A stretch of DNA of 42,927 bases from Magnetospirillum sp. SS-4 (GTDB lineage: Bacteria; Pseudomonadota; Alphaproteobacteria; Rhodospirillales; Magnetospirillaceae). The stretch's first letter is position 1; each line of letters starts with the position of its first letter. A model generated the notes under the pieces. The model was not told where the DNA came from. It worked only from the letters and a program-made list of their open reading frames with translations, and did not search any database. Positions 16,952 to 24,930 of this stretch are shown here, in pieces. A program made the position numbers and the translations under genes. The stretch spans positions 157,252-200,178 of the forward strand of contig NZ_LR746531.1 of the NCBI RefSeq assembly GCF_902729425.1, given 5' to 3'.

Positions 16952-17665
16952 TCAAATCCCCTGGTAGCGCACGGCCGGATCAAGGCCGAGGTCGGCGCGG
17001 ATGCGGCTGGTGGCCTCGCGCGCCACCCGCCGGGCGATGTCGCTGGACGAATCCTTCAGATCGCCGAACAGCATGGCGCCCTTGGCCTTGGCGGCGCAGG
17101 CCTCGACGCAGGCCGGCGGACGCCCTTCGTCGACGCGGTGGACGCACAGCGTGCACCCCTCCACCGTGCCCTTGCCGCGCGGCAGGTGCGGCTGCTGGCC
17201 GGTCTGCGCCTCGTGGGCGAAGCTGCGCGCCTTGTAGGGGCACGCCATCATGCAATAGCGGCAGCCGATGCAGATGTGACGGTCCACCAGCACGATGCCG
17301 TCGGCCCGCTTCATGGAGGCGCCGGTGGGACAGACGTCGACGCAGGGCGGCTTGGCGCAATGCTGGCACATCACCGGCAGCGAGTGGGTGTGGCCGCTGG
17401 CGGGGTCCTTGACGTTGACCTTGCGGACATACTGGGCGTCGGTCAGCGGCCGGTCATGCCCCGTCAGCCCCATCTCGGCCTTGCAGGCGTCGACGCAGAT
17501 TGTGCAATCGGCGGCGCATTTGGCGGTGTCGATCAGCAGGCCCCAGCGCCGGGCGGAACTGGCCGGCTGCCCCCGGACGGATTGGCTGTCCGCCGCCTCG
17601 GCGGCGGATACGATCAGCACCGCGCCCGAGGCGAGCAGGACCTGACGGCGGGAAAGCTGGGTCAT
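16952..17665 (-). CDS. dsrO: DsrO, periplasmic iron-sulfur subunit
   Basis: The protein is 237 residues, starting at ATG 17665, which overlaps the dsrJ stop by four bases. The N terminus SRRQVLLASGAV is a twin-arginine export signal, so the folded iron-sulfur protein should be exported to the periplasm. Many Cys follow in ferredoxin-like groups (CAADCTICVDAC, CQHCAKPPCVDVCPTG, CIGCRYCMMACPYKA, CTLCV, CVEAC), consistent with four [4Fe-4S] clusters of the NrfC/PhsB type. It passes electrons between DsrJ and DsrP. Length and cluster pattern agree with known DsrO proteins. Confidence 0.95.
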   Translation of the reverse strand: MTQLSRRQVLLASGAVLIVSAAEAADSQSVRGQPASSARRWGLLIDTAKCAADCTICVDACKAEMGLTGHDRPLTDAQYVRKVNVKDPASGHTHSLPVMCQHCAKPPCVDVCPTGASMKRADGIVLVDRHICIGCRYCMMACPYKARSFAHEAQTGQQPHLPRGKGTVEGCTLCVHRVDEGRPPACVEACAAKAKGAMLFGDLKDSSSDIARRVAREATSRIRADLGLDPAVRYQGI

Positions 17666-18039
17666 GGCGCGCCTCCGGCGGTTTTCTGCCCGGGAACGGC
17701 GGCGTGGCATTCGAAGCAATCGGGCTTGACCGCCACGTAGGCATGGCAGGACTGGCAGAACTGGCCGGGATCGTCGACGCGCCGAGGCGCGCCGTCGGCG
17801 GCGGCGGTGGAATGGCAGGCGACGCATTCCTTCAGCGACGCCTTGGCGCCGCGGATGCCGAGACGCATGGTCTCGTCGCGCTGATGCTTCAGCATGTCGG
17901 GATGGTCGCGCCGCATCACCGCCGGCGCCTCGACGCAGGTCGTGCCTCCCTTGGCCTTGGGCAGGGCCAGCGGCTCGGCCGCCAGGGCCGCCGTCGCGCT
18001 CGCCATCATCAGCAGTCCCAGCAGCAGCCGCGCCAGCAT
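17662..18039 (-). CDS. dsrJ: DsrJ, triheme cytochrome c
   Basis: The protein is 125 residues. An N-terminal signal peptide or anchor (MLARLLLGLLMMASATAALA) places it in the periplasm. Three heme c motifs are present: CVACH (72-76), CQSCH (95-99) and CFECH (108-112). An extra Cys at residue 35 (TTCVEAPAVMRRDHPDM) sits where Allochromatium DsrJ has the Cys that serves as an unusual distal heme ligand; that role is known from the family, not shown here. The gene lies between dsrL (two-base gap) and dsrO (four-base overlap). Confidence 0.94.
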   Translation of the reverse strand: MLARLLLGLLMMASATAALAAEPLALPKAKGGTTCVEAPAVMRRDHPDMLKHQRDETMRLGIRGAKASLKECVACHSTAAADGAPRRVDDPGQFCQSCHAYVAVKPDCFECHAAVPGQKTAGGAP

Positions 18040-18041
18040 CC

Positions 18042-19997
18042 CTATTCCCCCAGCCCCATCTGGATGTAGCCGGTGGGGCAGACATCGCGACAGATATGAC
18101 AGCCGATGCACTTGGAATAATCGGTTTCCACATAGCGGCCGGTGGTGCGCTCGGCCTTCTTGACCCGGCCGACCGCGCCCTGCGGGCAGAACACCACGCA
18201 ATTGTCGCATTCGAAGCACAGGCCGCAGGACATGCAGCGCTTGGCCTCGTCCACCGCGGCCTGGTCGGAGAGCGGCACCAGCCGTTCCGAGAAATTGCCG
18301 ATCACCTCGTCGGCGGCGATGTGAACCTCGCCGCGATGGTTGCGGGCGACGCGGGTGAAGTGGCCGAGAAACAGGTCCTCGTGGGTGACGATCTCGTTGG
18401 GGGCGCGGTTCTCGAAATTGTGAACCGCGAACCTGGCCTGATCGGTGCCCCGGGTAGCGCCGACATCGTAGGGAGCCGGCGACAGGTTGCCTTCCCGCAG
18501 CTTCTCCAGCAGATTGAAGTGATGGACGTCCACCTTGGGGCGCTTGCCGACATCGCCCTTGTCGAGAAATTCCTCGATGCTGGAGGCGGCGACCCGGCCA
18601 TGGCCGATGGCGGTGGTCAGCAGATGCGGCCGCACGATGTCGCCGCCGACGAAGTGCTTGGGCTTGCCCGGCACCCGCATGGTCTTGTCGGCATTGATGA
18701 AGCCCTTGCCGTTGTCGATCTCGGGCAGGTCGGCCAGTTCGCCGCTCTGGCCGATGGCCGAGACGATCAAATCGGCGTCCAGCACGAATTCGGTGCCGGC
18801 GATGGGAGTGGGCGTCATGCCGTCCATGGTGCACTGGCACAGTTTCAGGCCGGTGGCGCGGCCGTCCGGCCCCTTGACCACCTCCAGCGGCATGATGCCG
18901 CCCTTGATGTCGACGCCTTCGCGCTTGGCATCGTCGATCTCGCGCTGGGCGGCGAACATCTTTTCCACCGGGAACAGCGAGGTCAGGGTGACGTCGGCGC
19001 CTTCGCGGGATGCCGAGGCGGCGACATCGTGGGCGACCTGGCCCAGGATGACGTGATCGATGCGATCCTGCTCGGACACCTGCTTGATGTGGCCGAGGCG
19101 GCGCGCCACCGAGGCCACGTCGATGGAGGTGTCGCCGCCGCCGACCACGATGATGCGGCCGGGAACGTGTTGCAGGCGGCCTTCGTTGAAGGCCTTCAGG
19201 AAGGCGACGCCCGAGACGCAATTGGCGGTGTCCTTCCAGCCCGGAATCGGCAGGCCGCGTCCGGAATGGGTGCCGACGCCCCAGAAGATGGCGTCGAACT
19301 GGCTCTCCAGTTCGGCGACGGTGACGTCGCGGCCGACCCGGCACGAGGTGCGTACCGTGACGCCCATGTCGACGATGCGGCCGATCTCGGCGTCCAGCAC
19401 CTCGCGGGGCGTGCGGTAGCCGGGAATGCCATAGCGGACATAACCGCCCAGTTCCGCCTTCTCCTCGATCACCGTCACGGCATGGCCGGCGCGGCGCAGG
19501 TGATAGGCGGCCGACAGGCCGGCGGGGCCGCCGCCGATCACCACCACGCTCTTGCCGGTCTCGGTCTCGGGCTTGGGCAGGGTCAGCTTGTTGGCGATGG
19601 CCCAGTCACCGATATAGTGCTCGACCGAATTGATGCCCACATGCTCCTCGACCACGTTGCGGTTGCAGCCCTGCTCGCAAGGGGCGGGACAGACGCGGCC
19701 CATGACGGCGGGAAACGGATTGGCCTCGACCATGCGGCGGAAGGCGTATTCCTGCATGGCCATTCCGGCCGGCGGCTTTTCCAGCCCGCGGACGATGTCC
19801 AGCCAGCCCCGGATGTCGTGGCCCGACGGGCACGACCCCGAACAGGGCGGAGTGCGCAGCACGTAGGTCGGGCATTTGTGCGACCAGCTGGCCTTGAAGA
19901 TTTCCTCCTGCCAGGCGCCCGGCTTGGAATCGCCGTCCTTGTAACGGCGGAAGTTCATGCCCTCGGTGGTGGCCTTGGCGGTGGTTTTGGCAGCCAT
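18042..19997 (-). CDS. dsrL: DsrL, NAD(P)H-linked FAD/iron-sulfur oxidoreductase
   Basis: The protein is 651 residues. It is related to the small subunit of glutamate synthase and acts as electron partner of DsrAB in sulfur oxidisers, passing electrons to NAD(P)+. Domains in order: an N-terminal Cys cluster region (PPCSGSCPSG, VCPAPCEQGCNR at 102-111), FAD-binding VVVIGGGPAGLSAAYHL (151-167), NAD(P)-binding IIVVGGGDTSIDVASVARR (282-300), and a C-terminal ferredoxin domain (CMSCGLCFECDNCVVFCP and CIGCHICRDVCPTG). The start ATG 19997 has AGGGAGAG upstream. The presence of the C-terminal ferredoxin part matches the DsrL of sulfur oxidisers. Its place after dsrK matches Allochromatium. Confidence 0.95.
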   Translation of the reverse strand: MAAKTTAKATTEGMNFRRYKDGDSKPGAWQEEIFKASWSHKCPTYVLRTPPCSGSCPSGHDIRGWLDIVRGLEKPPAGMAMQEYAFRRMVEANPFPAVMGRVCPAPCEQGCNRNVVEEHVGINSVEHYIGDWAIANKLTLPKPETETGKSVVVIGGGPAGLSAAYHLRRAGHAVTVIEEKAELGGYVRYGIPGYRTPREVLDAEIGRIVDMGVTVRTSCRVGRDVTVAELESQFDAIFWGVGTHSGRGLPIPGWKDTANCVSGVAFLKAFNEGRLQHVPGRIIVVGGGDTSIDVASVARRLGHIKQVSEQDRIDHVILGQVAHDVAASASREGADVTLTSLFPVEKMFAAQREIDDAKREGVDIKGGIMPLEVVKGPDGRATGLKLCQCTMDGMTPTPIAGTEFVLDADLIVSAIGQSGELADLPEIDNGKGFINADKTMRVPGKPKHFVGGDIVRPHLLTTAIGHGRVAASSIEEFLDKGDVGKRPKVDVHHFNLLEKLREGNLSPAPYDVGATRGTDQARFAVHNFENRAPNEIVTHEDLFLGHFTRVARNHRGEVHIAADEVIGNFSERLVPLSDQAAVDEAKRCMSCGLCFECDNCVVFCPQGAVGRVKKAERTTGRYVETDYSKCIGCHICRDVCPTGYIQMGLGE

Positions 19998-20020
19998 GGT
20001 CTCTCTCCCTGGTAACTTTT

Positions 20021-21520
20021 TTAGTCGTTGTCGCCGAGGATGATGGCGTTGCTCACCAGTTGGTGAACCGACACCACCATCTCGCGGTCGTGGCCGAAAT
20101 ACGGCAGAACCTTGGTGAACTGGGCCTTGCAGATGGCGCACATGGCGGCCATGTGGGTGACGCCCTCCTGCTCGACCACCGCCTTCAGCGCCTCCATGCG
20201 CGGCGCCGAGCCCTTGACGCGCAGCTCCAGCAACTCGTCGGTCAGCAGGCCGCCGCCGCCGCCGCAGCAGAAGGTCTTCTCGCAGATGGTGTCGGGGTGC
20301 ATGTCGACGAATTTCGGCACGCTGGCCTTGATCACCGCGCGCGGGATGGTGAACTGGCCGCCGGGCCGGTCGCCCATGCGGGCGCCCCGCGCCACGTTGC
20401 AGGAATCGTGGACGGTCAGCACCATGCCGTCGTTGCCCGACTTGTCCAGCTTGACGCCCTTGCGCTCGATCAGGTCGTTGGTGAATTCCAAGATGTGCTG
20501 CGGCACCGGATAGCGCGGATCGAGGAAGTCCCACGGCCCGGCCAGGGTGTTGAGGAAGGAATAGGCGACGCGCCAGGCGTGGCCGCACTCGCCGAAGATG
20601 ATGCGCTTGACGCCCAGTTCCAGCGCCGCCTCGCGGACGCGCATGGAAATCTTGCGCATCTGCTCGTAATTGCCGATGAACATGCCGAAATTGCCGGCTT
20701 CCGATGCCTTGGTGGACAAGGTCCACGACACGCCGGCGGCATGGAACACCTTGGCGTAGCCGATCAGGCCCAGGACATGCGGCTCGGCGAAGAAGTCGGC
20801 CGAGGGGGTGACCAGCAGCACCTCGGCGCCCTGAACGTCGATGGGCAGCTTGACCGGCACGCCGGTATCGGCCTCGATGTCTTCTTCCAGCCCTTCCAGG
20901 GTGTCGAGCAGCGCCGGAGCCGGCAGGCCCAGGTTGTTGCCGATCTTGTGGACCTTGCCGATGATCTCGTTGCAGTACTTCTGGCCCTGGCCGATGGAAT
21001 CCATGATGTCGCGGGCCGCCATGGAAATCTCGGCGGTGTCGATGCCGTAGGGGCAGTAGACCGAACAGCGGCGGCATTGCGAGCACTGGTGAAAGTAGTT
21101 GTACCACTCGTCCAGCACGTCCCTGGTCAGGTCGCGGGCGCCCACCAGGCCGGGGGCGATCTTGCCGGCCGGGGTGAAATAGCGGCGATAGACCGAGCGG
21201 AACAGGTCGGCGCGGCCCACCGGCATGTTCTTGGGATCGGCGGTGCCCAGGAAATAATGGCACTTGTCGGTGCAGGCGCCGCACTTGACGCAGATGTCCA
21301 TGAACACCTGGAGCGAGCGGTACTTGGACAGCAGCTCGCCCATGTGGCCGATGGCCTTCTTCTCCCAGCCGTCCTCCAGCACGCCGGGAAAGCCCAGCGG
21401 TTCCTGATGGACGGCGGCGGCGACATAGGGCTTGGATTCGGCCATGGCGCCGGGCTTCAGCGCCGGAATCCGGCGTTCCTCCACGTCGCCCAGTTCGGGA
21501 GTGTCGAAGGGGGCGGCCAT
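20021..21520 (-). CDS. dsrK: DsrK, HdrD-like catalytic subunit of the DsrMKJOP complex
   Basis: The protein is 499 residues. It resembles HdrD, the heterodisulfide reductase catalytic subunit, and is thought to act on the DsrC disulfide or trisulfide at the cytoplasmic face of the membrane. Two [4Fe-4S] motifs are clear: CVKCGACTDKC (77-87) and CSQCRRCSVYC (146-156). The C-terminal half has CCG-type segments that bind the special catalytic cluster (FGECGHAWR, HDSCNVARG, TFCCGGGGGLL, MCAICKAQF). The start is at ATG 21520, and the stop of dsrM is one base upstream. Confidence 0.95.
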   Translation of the reverse strand: MAAPFDTPELGDVEERRIPALKPGAMAESKPYVAAAVHQEPLGFPGVLEDGWEKKAIGHMGELLSKYRSLQVFMDICVKCGACTDKCHYFLGTADPKNMPVGRADLFRSVYRRYFTPAGKIAPGLVGARDLTRDVLDEWYNYFHQCSQCRRCSVYCPYGIDTAEISMAARDIMDSIGQGQKYCNEIIGKVHKIGNNLGLPAPALLDTLEGLEEDIEADTGVPVKLPIDVQGAEVLLVTPSADFFAEPHVLGLIGYAKVFHAAGVSWTLSTKASEAGNFGMFIGNYEQMRKISMRVREAALELGVKRIIFGECGHAWRVAYSFLNTLAGPWDFLDPRYPVPQHILEFTNDLIERKGVKLDKSGNDGMVLTVHDSCNVARGARMGDRPGGQFTIPRAVIKASVPKFVDMHPDTICEKTFCCGGGGGLLTDELLELRVKGSAPRMEALKAVVEQEGVTHMAAMCAICKAQFTKVLPYFGHDREMVVSVHQLVSNAIILGDND

Positions 21521-21521
21521 C

Positions 21522-22250
21522 TCAGTTCACCTTCTCTTCAAGCTTGGCCGCCCAATCGCACAGATGGCGGCGTTCGCGCGGCGTGTCGGTCTGGTTGCGG
21601 GTCGGGCTGAAGAACAGGCCGGGCGCATGCAGCAGCTTGGAAAACGGAAACACGATCATCAGCGCCGCCACCAGCAGCAGGTGGACGATCAGCAGCGGGT
21701 CGGCGGGCAGCGGCCGCAGCTCGAAGGCCAGCAGGCCGGTGAAGAACGCCTTGACCGCCACTACGTCGGTGTGGACGTGGTTGGTCATCATCATGCCGGT
21801 GACGGTGATGCCCAGCAGCAGGACCAGCATCAGGATGTCCGAGGGACCGGTGATGTAGCGGACGCGCTCGATGACGAAGCGCCGGGCCAGCAGCGCCAGC
21901 AGCCCCGCCAGCATGGCGAGGCCGGCCGGCACGGCGAAAGGCTGGATCAGGGCGATAACCGGCCCCACCTGGGTCTCGAAGTAACGGACATGGCGGAGCA
22001 GCACCACCGCCAGACCGAAGTGGAACAGGGCGGCGAAAATCCACAGCGGCTTGTTGGCCTTGAACAGGCTTTCGAACACCACCGCCTCGCGGGCGAGGCG
22101 GAAGGCGACGCCGGGCGCGGTCAGGGGCGCCGGCGTGGTGGGGATCTTCAGCGGCGCCGGGGTGCGGGCGTACCGGGCGATCTTCAGGCCCAGCCCGACC
22201 ACCAGCACCAGCGTGGCCACGGTGAAGAGTATGGCGAAGAATATCGTCAC
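21522..22250 (-). CDS. dsrM: DsrM, heme b membrane subunit of the DsrMKJOP complex
   Basis: The protein is 242 residues and begins with GTG at 22250. It has about five to six hydrophobic helices and several His residues within or next to them (ALFHFGL, LLRHVRYF, MTNHVHTD, LLIVHLLL), as expected for the NarI-like diheme b subunit that exchanges electrons with quinones and with DsrK. Its length is normal for DsrM of sulfur oxidisers. A 93-bp gap with a large inverted repeat separates it from dsrC upstream. Confidence 0.92.
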   Translation of the reverse strand: MTIFFAILFTVATLVLVVGLGLKIARYARTPAPLKIPTTPAPLTAPGVAFRLAREAVVFESLFKANKPLWIFAALFHFGLAVVLLRHVRYFETQVGPVIALIQPFAVPAGLAMLAGLLALLARRFVIERVRYITGPSDILMLVLLLGITVTGMMMTNHVHTDVVAVKAFFTGLLAFELRPLPADPLLIVHLLLVAALMIVFPFSKLLHAPGLFFSPTRNQTDTPRERRHLCDWAAKLEEKVN

Positions 22251-22273
22251 GAGCCGCCCCCCAAGACTTCGGT

Positions 22274-22328
22274 GCGCGGGCGTCCTCGCCCGCCCTTCAC
22301 CACCGGAGGCGGGCGAGACCGCCCGCGC
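22274..22328. repeat. Long imperfect inverted repeat between dsrC and dsrM
   Basis: The arms at 22274-22294 and 22308-22328 are 21 bp each and differ at only two positions once one is reverse-complemented; the spacer is 13 bp. In mRNA this is a very stable GC-rich hairpin just past the dsrC stop. It resembles the dispersed GC-rich palindromic repeats common between genes in alphaproteobacteria and could stabilise the dsrC end of the transcript. Confidence 0.8.
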
Positions 22329-22343
22329 TCCGGGGTCACCTGA

Positions 22344-22676
22344 TCACACGCAGCCGGTCGGCTTCGGCAGTCCGGCGATCTTGCAGGCCTGCTTGCCGGG
22401 ACCGTAGGGGAACAACTCGTAGAGATACTTGTTGTTGCCCTTGTCGGCGCCCATCTTCTTGGCGATGGCCTTGGTCAGGACGCGCACCGCCGGGGCGATC
22501 TGGTATTCGGAGTAGTATTCGCGCAGGAAGTTCACGACTTCCCAATGCTCCGGGGTAAGGGCGATGCCCTCGTCCTTGGCGATCTGGTCGGCCAGGGACT
22601 CGGTCCACTCGTTGATGTTGACCAGATAACCCTCTTCATCGGCCTCGATGGTGGCGCCGTTGCTGGTATAAGCCAT
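22344..22676 (-). CDS. dsrC: DsrC, sulfur-carrier protein
   Basis: The protein is 110 residues, the usual DsrC length. It carries sulfur as a persulfide or trisulfide between the DsrEFH relay, the sulfite reductase DsrAB and DsrMKJOP. The flexible C-terminal arm has both conserved Cys, Cys98 (KQACKIAGLP) and the penultimate Cys109 (PTGCV), ten residues apart, so it is a true redox-active DsrC and not a TusE-like form with one Cys. The helical core motif TPEHWEVVNFLREYY is also typical. A 42-bp gap separates it from dsrH. Confidence 0.97.
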   Translation of the reverse strand: MAYTSNGATIEADEEGYLVNINEWTESLADQIAKDEGIALTPEHWEVVNFLREYYSEYQIAPAVRVLTKAIAKKMGADKGNNKYLYELFPYGPGKQACKIAGLPKPTGCV

Positions 22677-22718
22677 GGTCGAACCTCTCCTCTGATTGTC
22701 TCTTGATTTACCCGATGG

Positions 22719-23027
22719 TCACAGCCAGGCGTTGACCGCCTTGTTCTGCGCCGCCAAATCCACATAGCCGCCGTAATCGACGACGGTAAAGCCCGCGACC
22801 ACATTGGCGGGGTCGAGACCCCGCGCCTTCAGGTCCGGCCCCAGGACGTGAAGGCGGAAACTGTTGGCGGCATCGGCCATCTTGCCGGCGACGGCGGTCC
22901 CGGCCATGGCGGCGAACACCGCATCCTCGATCAGCAGGATCGCATCGCCCGGCTGGGCGTGGCCCAGGCAGGATTCGAGGGTATTGCGCTCGAACGGCGA
23001 CTTGTTGACGGTATGAAGAATGCTCAT
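22719..23027 (-). CDS. dsrH: DsrH, sulfurtransferase subunit (TusB family)
   Basis: The protein is 102 residues. It forms the DsrE2F2H2 hexamer that hands sulfur to DsrC. The conserved Cys20 of DsrH is present (NTLESCLGHAQPGDAILLIEDAV context). The position between dsrF and dsrC is the standard one. A 66-bp gap to dsrF holds a palindromic repeat element. Confidence 0.95.
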   Translation of the reverse strand: MSILHTVNKSPFERNTLESCLGHAQPGDAILLIEDAVFAAMAGTAVAGKMADAANSFRLHVLGPDLKARGLDPANVVAGFTVVDYGGYVDLAAQNKAVNAWL

Positions 23028-23044
23028 TTCGTTTTCCCTCTGTC

Positions 23045-23090
23045 CCTCACCTCGTCCCGAGGAGGCCCGCCGGGGCCGTCTCGAAGGTCG
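23045..23090. repeat. Palindromic extragenic repeat-like element between dsrF and dsrH
   Basis: The segment contains CTCGTCCCGAGGAGGCCC followed by GGGGCCGTCTCGAAGG, with internal dyads (CTCG..CGAG and GGCCC..GGGCC). The CGAGGAGGC and GCCGTCTCGAAGG pieces look like the widespread alphaproteobacterial intergenic palindrome family; that is recognition from memory, not a search. Confidence 0.55.
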
Positions 23091-23093
23091 AAC

Positions 23094-23474
23094 TCAAGCC
23101 GTCAGGATCACGTCCATCTCGGCCATCAGCTTGCCCATGTCGGCGCGGCTGACGACCTCGACCGGAACCAGCAGGTCGTCCTCGGTCAGGCCGCGCTCGG
23201 CCAATCCCTCGGCTTCCACGTACAGCTTTTCGATGTCGTAGCCTTCCAGCGCCCGATAGGTGGGCGAGAAGTTCTTGCAGCCGATCTCGGCCGGCGCCTG
23301 TCCCTTCTTGATCTGGTAGATGCCGTCGTCGACGAAGGCCAGGTGGACGTCCTGGTCGAACGCCGCCGAGATCAGCACCATTTCCAGCACTTCCAGGGCA
23401 TAGACCGTGCCGTGGGGGGCCTTGCGGTTGACGAACATGAACTTCTTGACGATTCCGCTATCCATCTCGTCCAT
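23094..23474 (-). CDS. dsrF: DsrF, sulfurtransferase subunit (TusC family)
   Basis: The protein is 126 residues with the DsrE-like fold (KKFMFVNRKAPHGTVYALEVLEMVL, FVDDGIYQIKKGQ). It is the structural partner of DsrE and DsrH in the hexameric sulfur-transfer complex. A second in-frame Met at residue 4 is a possible start, so the N terminus is not certain. It begins two bases after the dsrE stop. Confidence 0.94.
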   Translation of the reverse strand: MDEMDSGIVKKFMFVNRKAPHGTVYALEVLEMVLISAAFDQDVHLAFVDDGIYQIKKGQAPAEIGCKNFSPTYRALEGYDIEKLYVEAEGLAERGLTEDDLLVPVEVVSRADMGKLMAEMDVILTA

Positions 23475-23476
23475 GG

Positions 23477-23836
23477 TCAGTCTCCGAAGGTCACAAGGCG
23501 GTCGGACTGGATGCCGGCCTCGATGAGCTGGCCCAGGCCCGAGATGCGAAAGCCGGGGGCCAGATTGCTCTCGACGATGCCGCGCCGCAAAGCGGCGGCG
23601 ACGCAGACCACCAGATCGACCTTGTGATCCTCGGCCAGCTTCTGCCAGTTCCTGGTCACGTTGCGGTCGTCGGTGGGCGGCTGTCCCAGGCCGGAGGCGT
23701 TGTTGACGCCATCGTAGTAGAAGAAGACGCGAAAGATCTCGTGCCCCTTCTCCAGCGCCGCCTTGGTGAACTGGTAAGCGGAATCCGAGGCCTGATGGTT
23801 GTAAGGGCCCTCGTTGACCAGAATGCCGAATTTCAT
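23477..23836 (-). CDS. dsrE: DsrE, sulfurtransferase subunit (TusD family)
   Basis: The protein is 119 residues from ATG 23836. DsrE is the active subunit of DsrEFH and carries sulfur on Cys78; that Cys is present at exactly residue 78 (LVVCVAAALRRGI). The N terminus MKFGILVNEGPYNHQASDSA and the QPPTDDRNVTRNWQKLA segment are typical. The gene lies 11 bp after dsrB. Confidence 0.96.
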   Translation of the reverse strand: MKFGILVNEGPYNHQASDSAYQFTKAALEKGHEIFRVFFYYDGVNNASGLGQPPTDDRNVTRNWQKLAEDHKVDLVVCVAAALRRGIVESNLAPGFRISGLGQLIEAGIQSDRLVTFGD

Positions 23837-23847
23837 GATCCGATACC

Positions 23848-24918
23848 CTAGAAGTGCAGATGCGCCGAGGCGTTGAGGTTGGCGCGGCCGCCGCGCCAGG
23901 TGTCGACGTGGTACTTGGTGAACGGCAGCTGGGTCATCTCGAAGAAGCGCGGCCAGCCGATGCGCTCGATCCATTCGCCCATGCGCTCCCACGGCCGGGC
24001 GTCGGCCTTGTAGGTGCGCAAGATCAGCTTGACCACCTCGGCCACTTCCGGCCAGCGCGGCGCGTTGTTGGGCAGGCCCGCCGCCACCAGCTTGTGGAAC
24101 ATCGGCTTCGAGCGGGTCGAGGAATGCTTGCCGCCGACCCAGATGGCGATCTTGGAATTGACCGGGTCGTTGATCTGCATGGGCGGGCAGGGCGGATAGC
24201 AGGCGCCGCAGCACACGCACTTCTTCTCGTCCACTTCCAGCGAGGGCTTGCCGTCCACCAGGGCCGGCCGGATGGCCGCCACCGGGCACCGCGCGATCAC
24301 CGCCGGACGCTCGCAGACGCCGGACACCAGGGCGTGGTTGATCACCGGCGGCTTGGTGTGCTGGACGTTGATGGCGATGTCGCCCTGGCCGCCGCAATTG
24401 ATCTGGCAGCAGCTGGTGGTGATCTTGACCCGGTTGGGCATGTCCTCGTGCTTGAACTCGTCCACCAGTTCGTCCATCAGCGCCTTGACCACGCCGGAGG
24501 CGTCGGTGCCGGGAATGTCGCAGTGGAGCCAGCCCTGGGTATGGCTGATGAAGCCCACCGAGTTGCCGGTGCCGCCCACCGGGAAGCCGGCGGCCTCCAG
24601 GGCGTCGATCAGCGGCTTCACCTTGCTTTCGTCCGGGGTCATGAACTCGACCGACGAGCGGATGGTGAAGCGGACATGGCCGTCGCAGAACTGGTCGGCG
24701 ATGTCGCACAGCTTGCGGATGGTATGGATGTCCATCTGGCGCTGGGTGCCGGCCTTGACGGTGAACACCTGATCGCCGCCTTCGGCGACATGGCGCAGCA
24801 CGCCGGGTTGGGGCCGGTCGTGCCAGGCCCACTTGCCGTAATTCCTGACCAGGACCGGAGGCATGAATTGCTTGGAATCCGGCACGCCGCATTCGATGGG
24901 GCGACGAAGTTCGCTCAT
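23848..24918 (-). CDS. dsrB: DsrB, beta subunit of (reverse) dissimilatory sulfite reductase
   Basis: The protein is 356 residues. With DsrA it forms the siroheme enzyme that interconverts sulfite and DsrC-bound sulfur in the cytoplasm. Siroheme-[4Fe-4S] ligand Cys occur in HCDIPGTDASG (Cys133) and TTSCCQINCGG (170-175). A ferredoxin domain follows with CPVAA (211) and CVCCGACYPPCP (234-244). Length and motifs are full, with no damage. The gene starts 12 bp after dsrA. Whether it runs oxidatively cannot be read from this subunit alone; the dsrEFH, dsrL and gene-order context supports that. Confidence 0.97.
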   Translation of the reverse strand: MSELRRPIECGVPDSKQFMPPVLVRNYGKWAWHDRPQPGVLRHVAEGGDQVFTVKAGTQRQMDIHTIRKLCDIADQFCDGHVRFTIRSSVEFMTPDESKVKPLIDALEAAGFPVGGTGNSVGFISHTQGWLHCDIPGTDASGVVKALMDELVDEFKHEDMPNRVKITTSCCQINCGGQGDIAINVQHTKPPVINHALVSGVCERPAVIARCPVAAIRPALVDGKPSLEVDEKKCVCCGACYPPCPPMQINDPVNSKIAIWVGGKHSSTRSKPMFHKLVAAGLPNNAPRWPEVAEVVKLILRTYKADARPWERMGEWIERIGWPRFFEMTQLPFTKYHVDTWRGGRANLNASAHLHF

Positions 24919-24930
24919 GGTGGCTGTCTC

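Noticed and set aside
16040-20015. Long plus-strand open frames of 566 and 639 codons across dsrP-dsrL
   Set aside because: They lie antisense to genes with clear heme, cluster and FAD motifs, and their translations are low-complexity His/Gly/Asp-rich.
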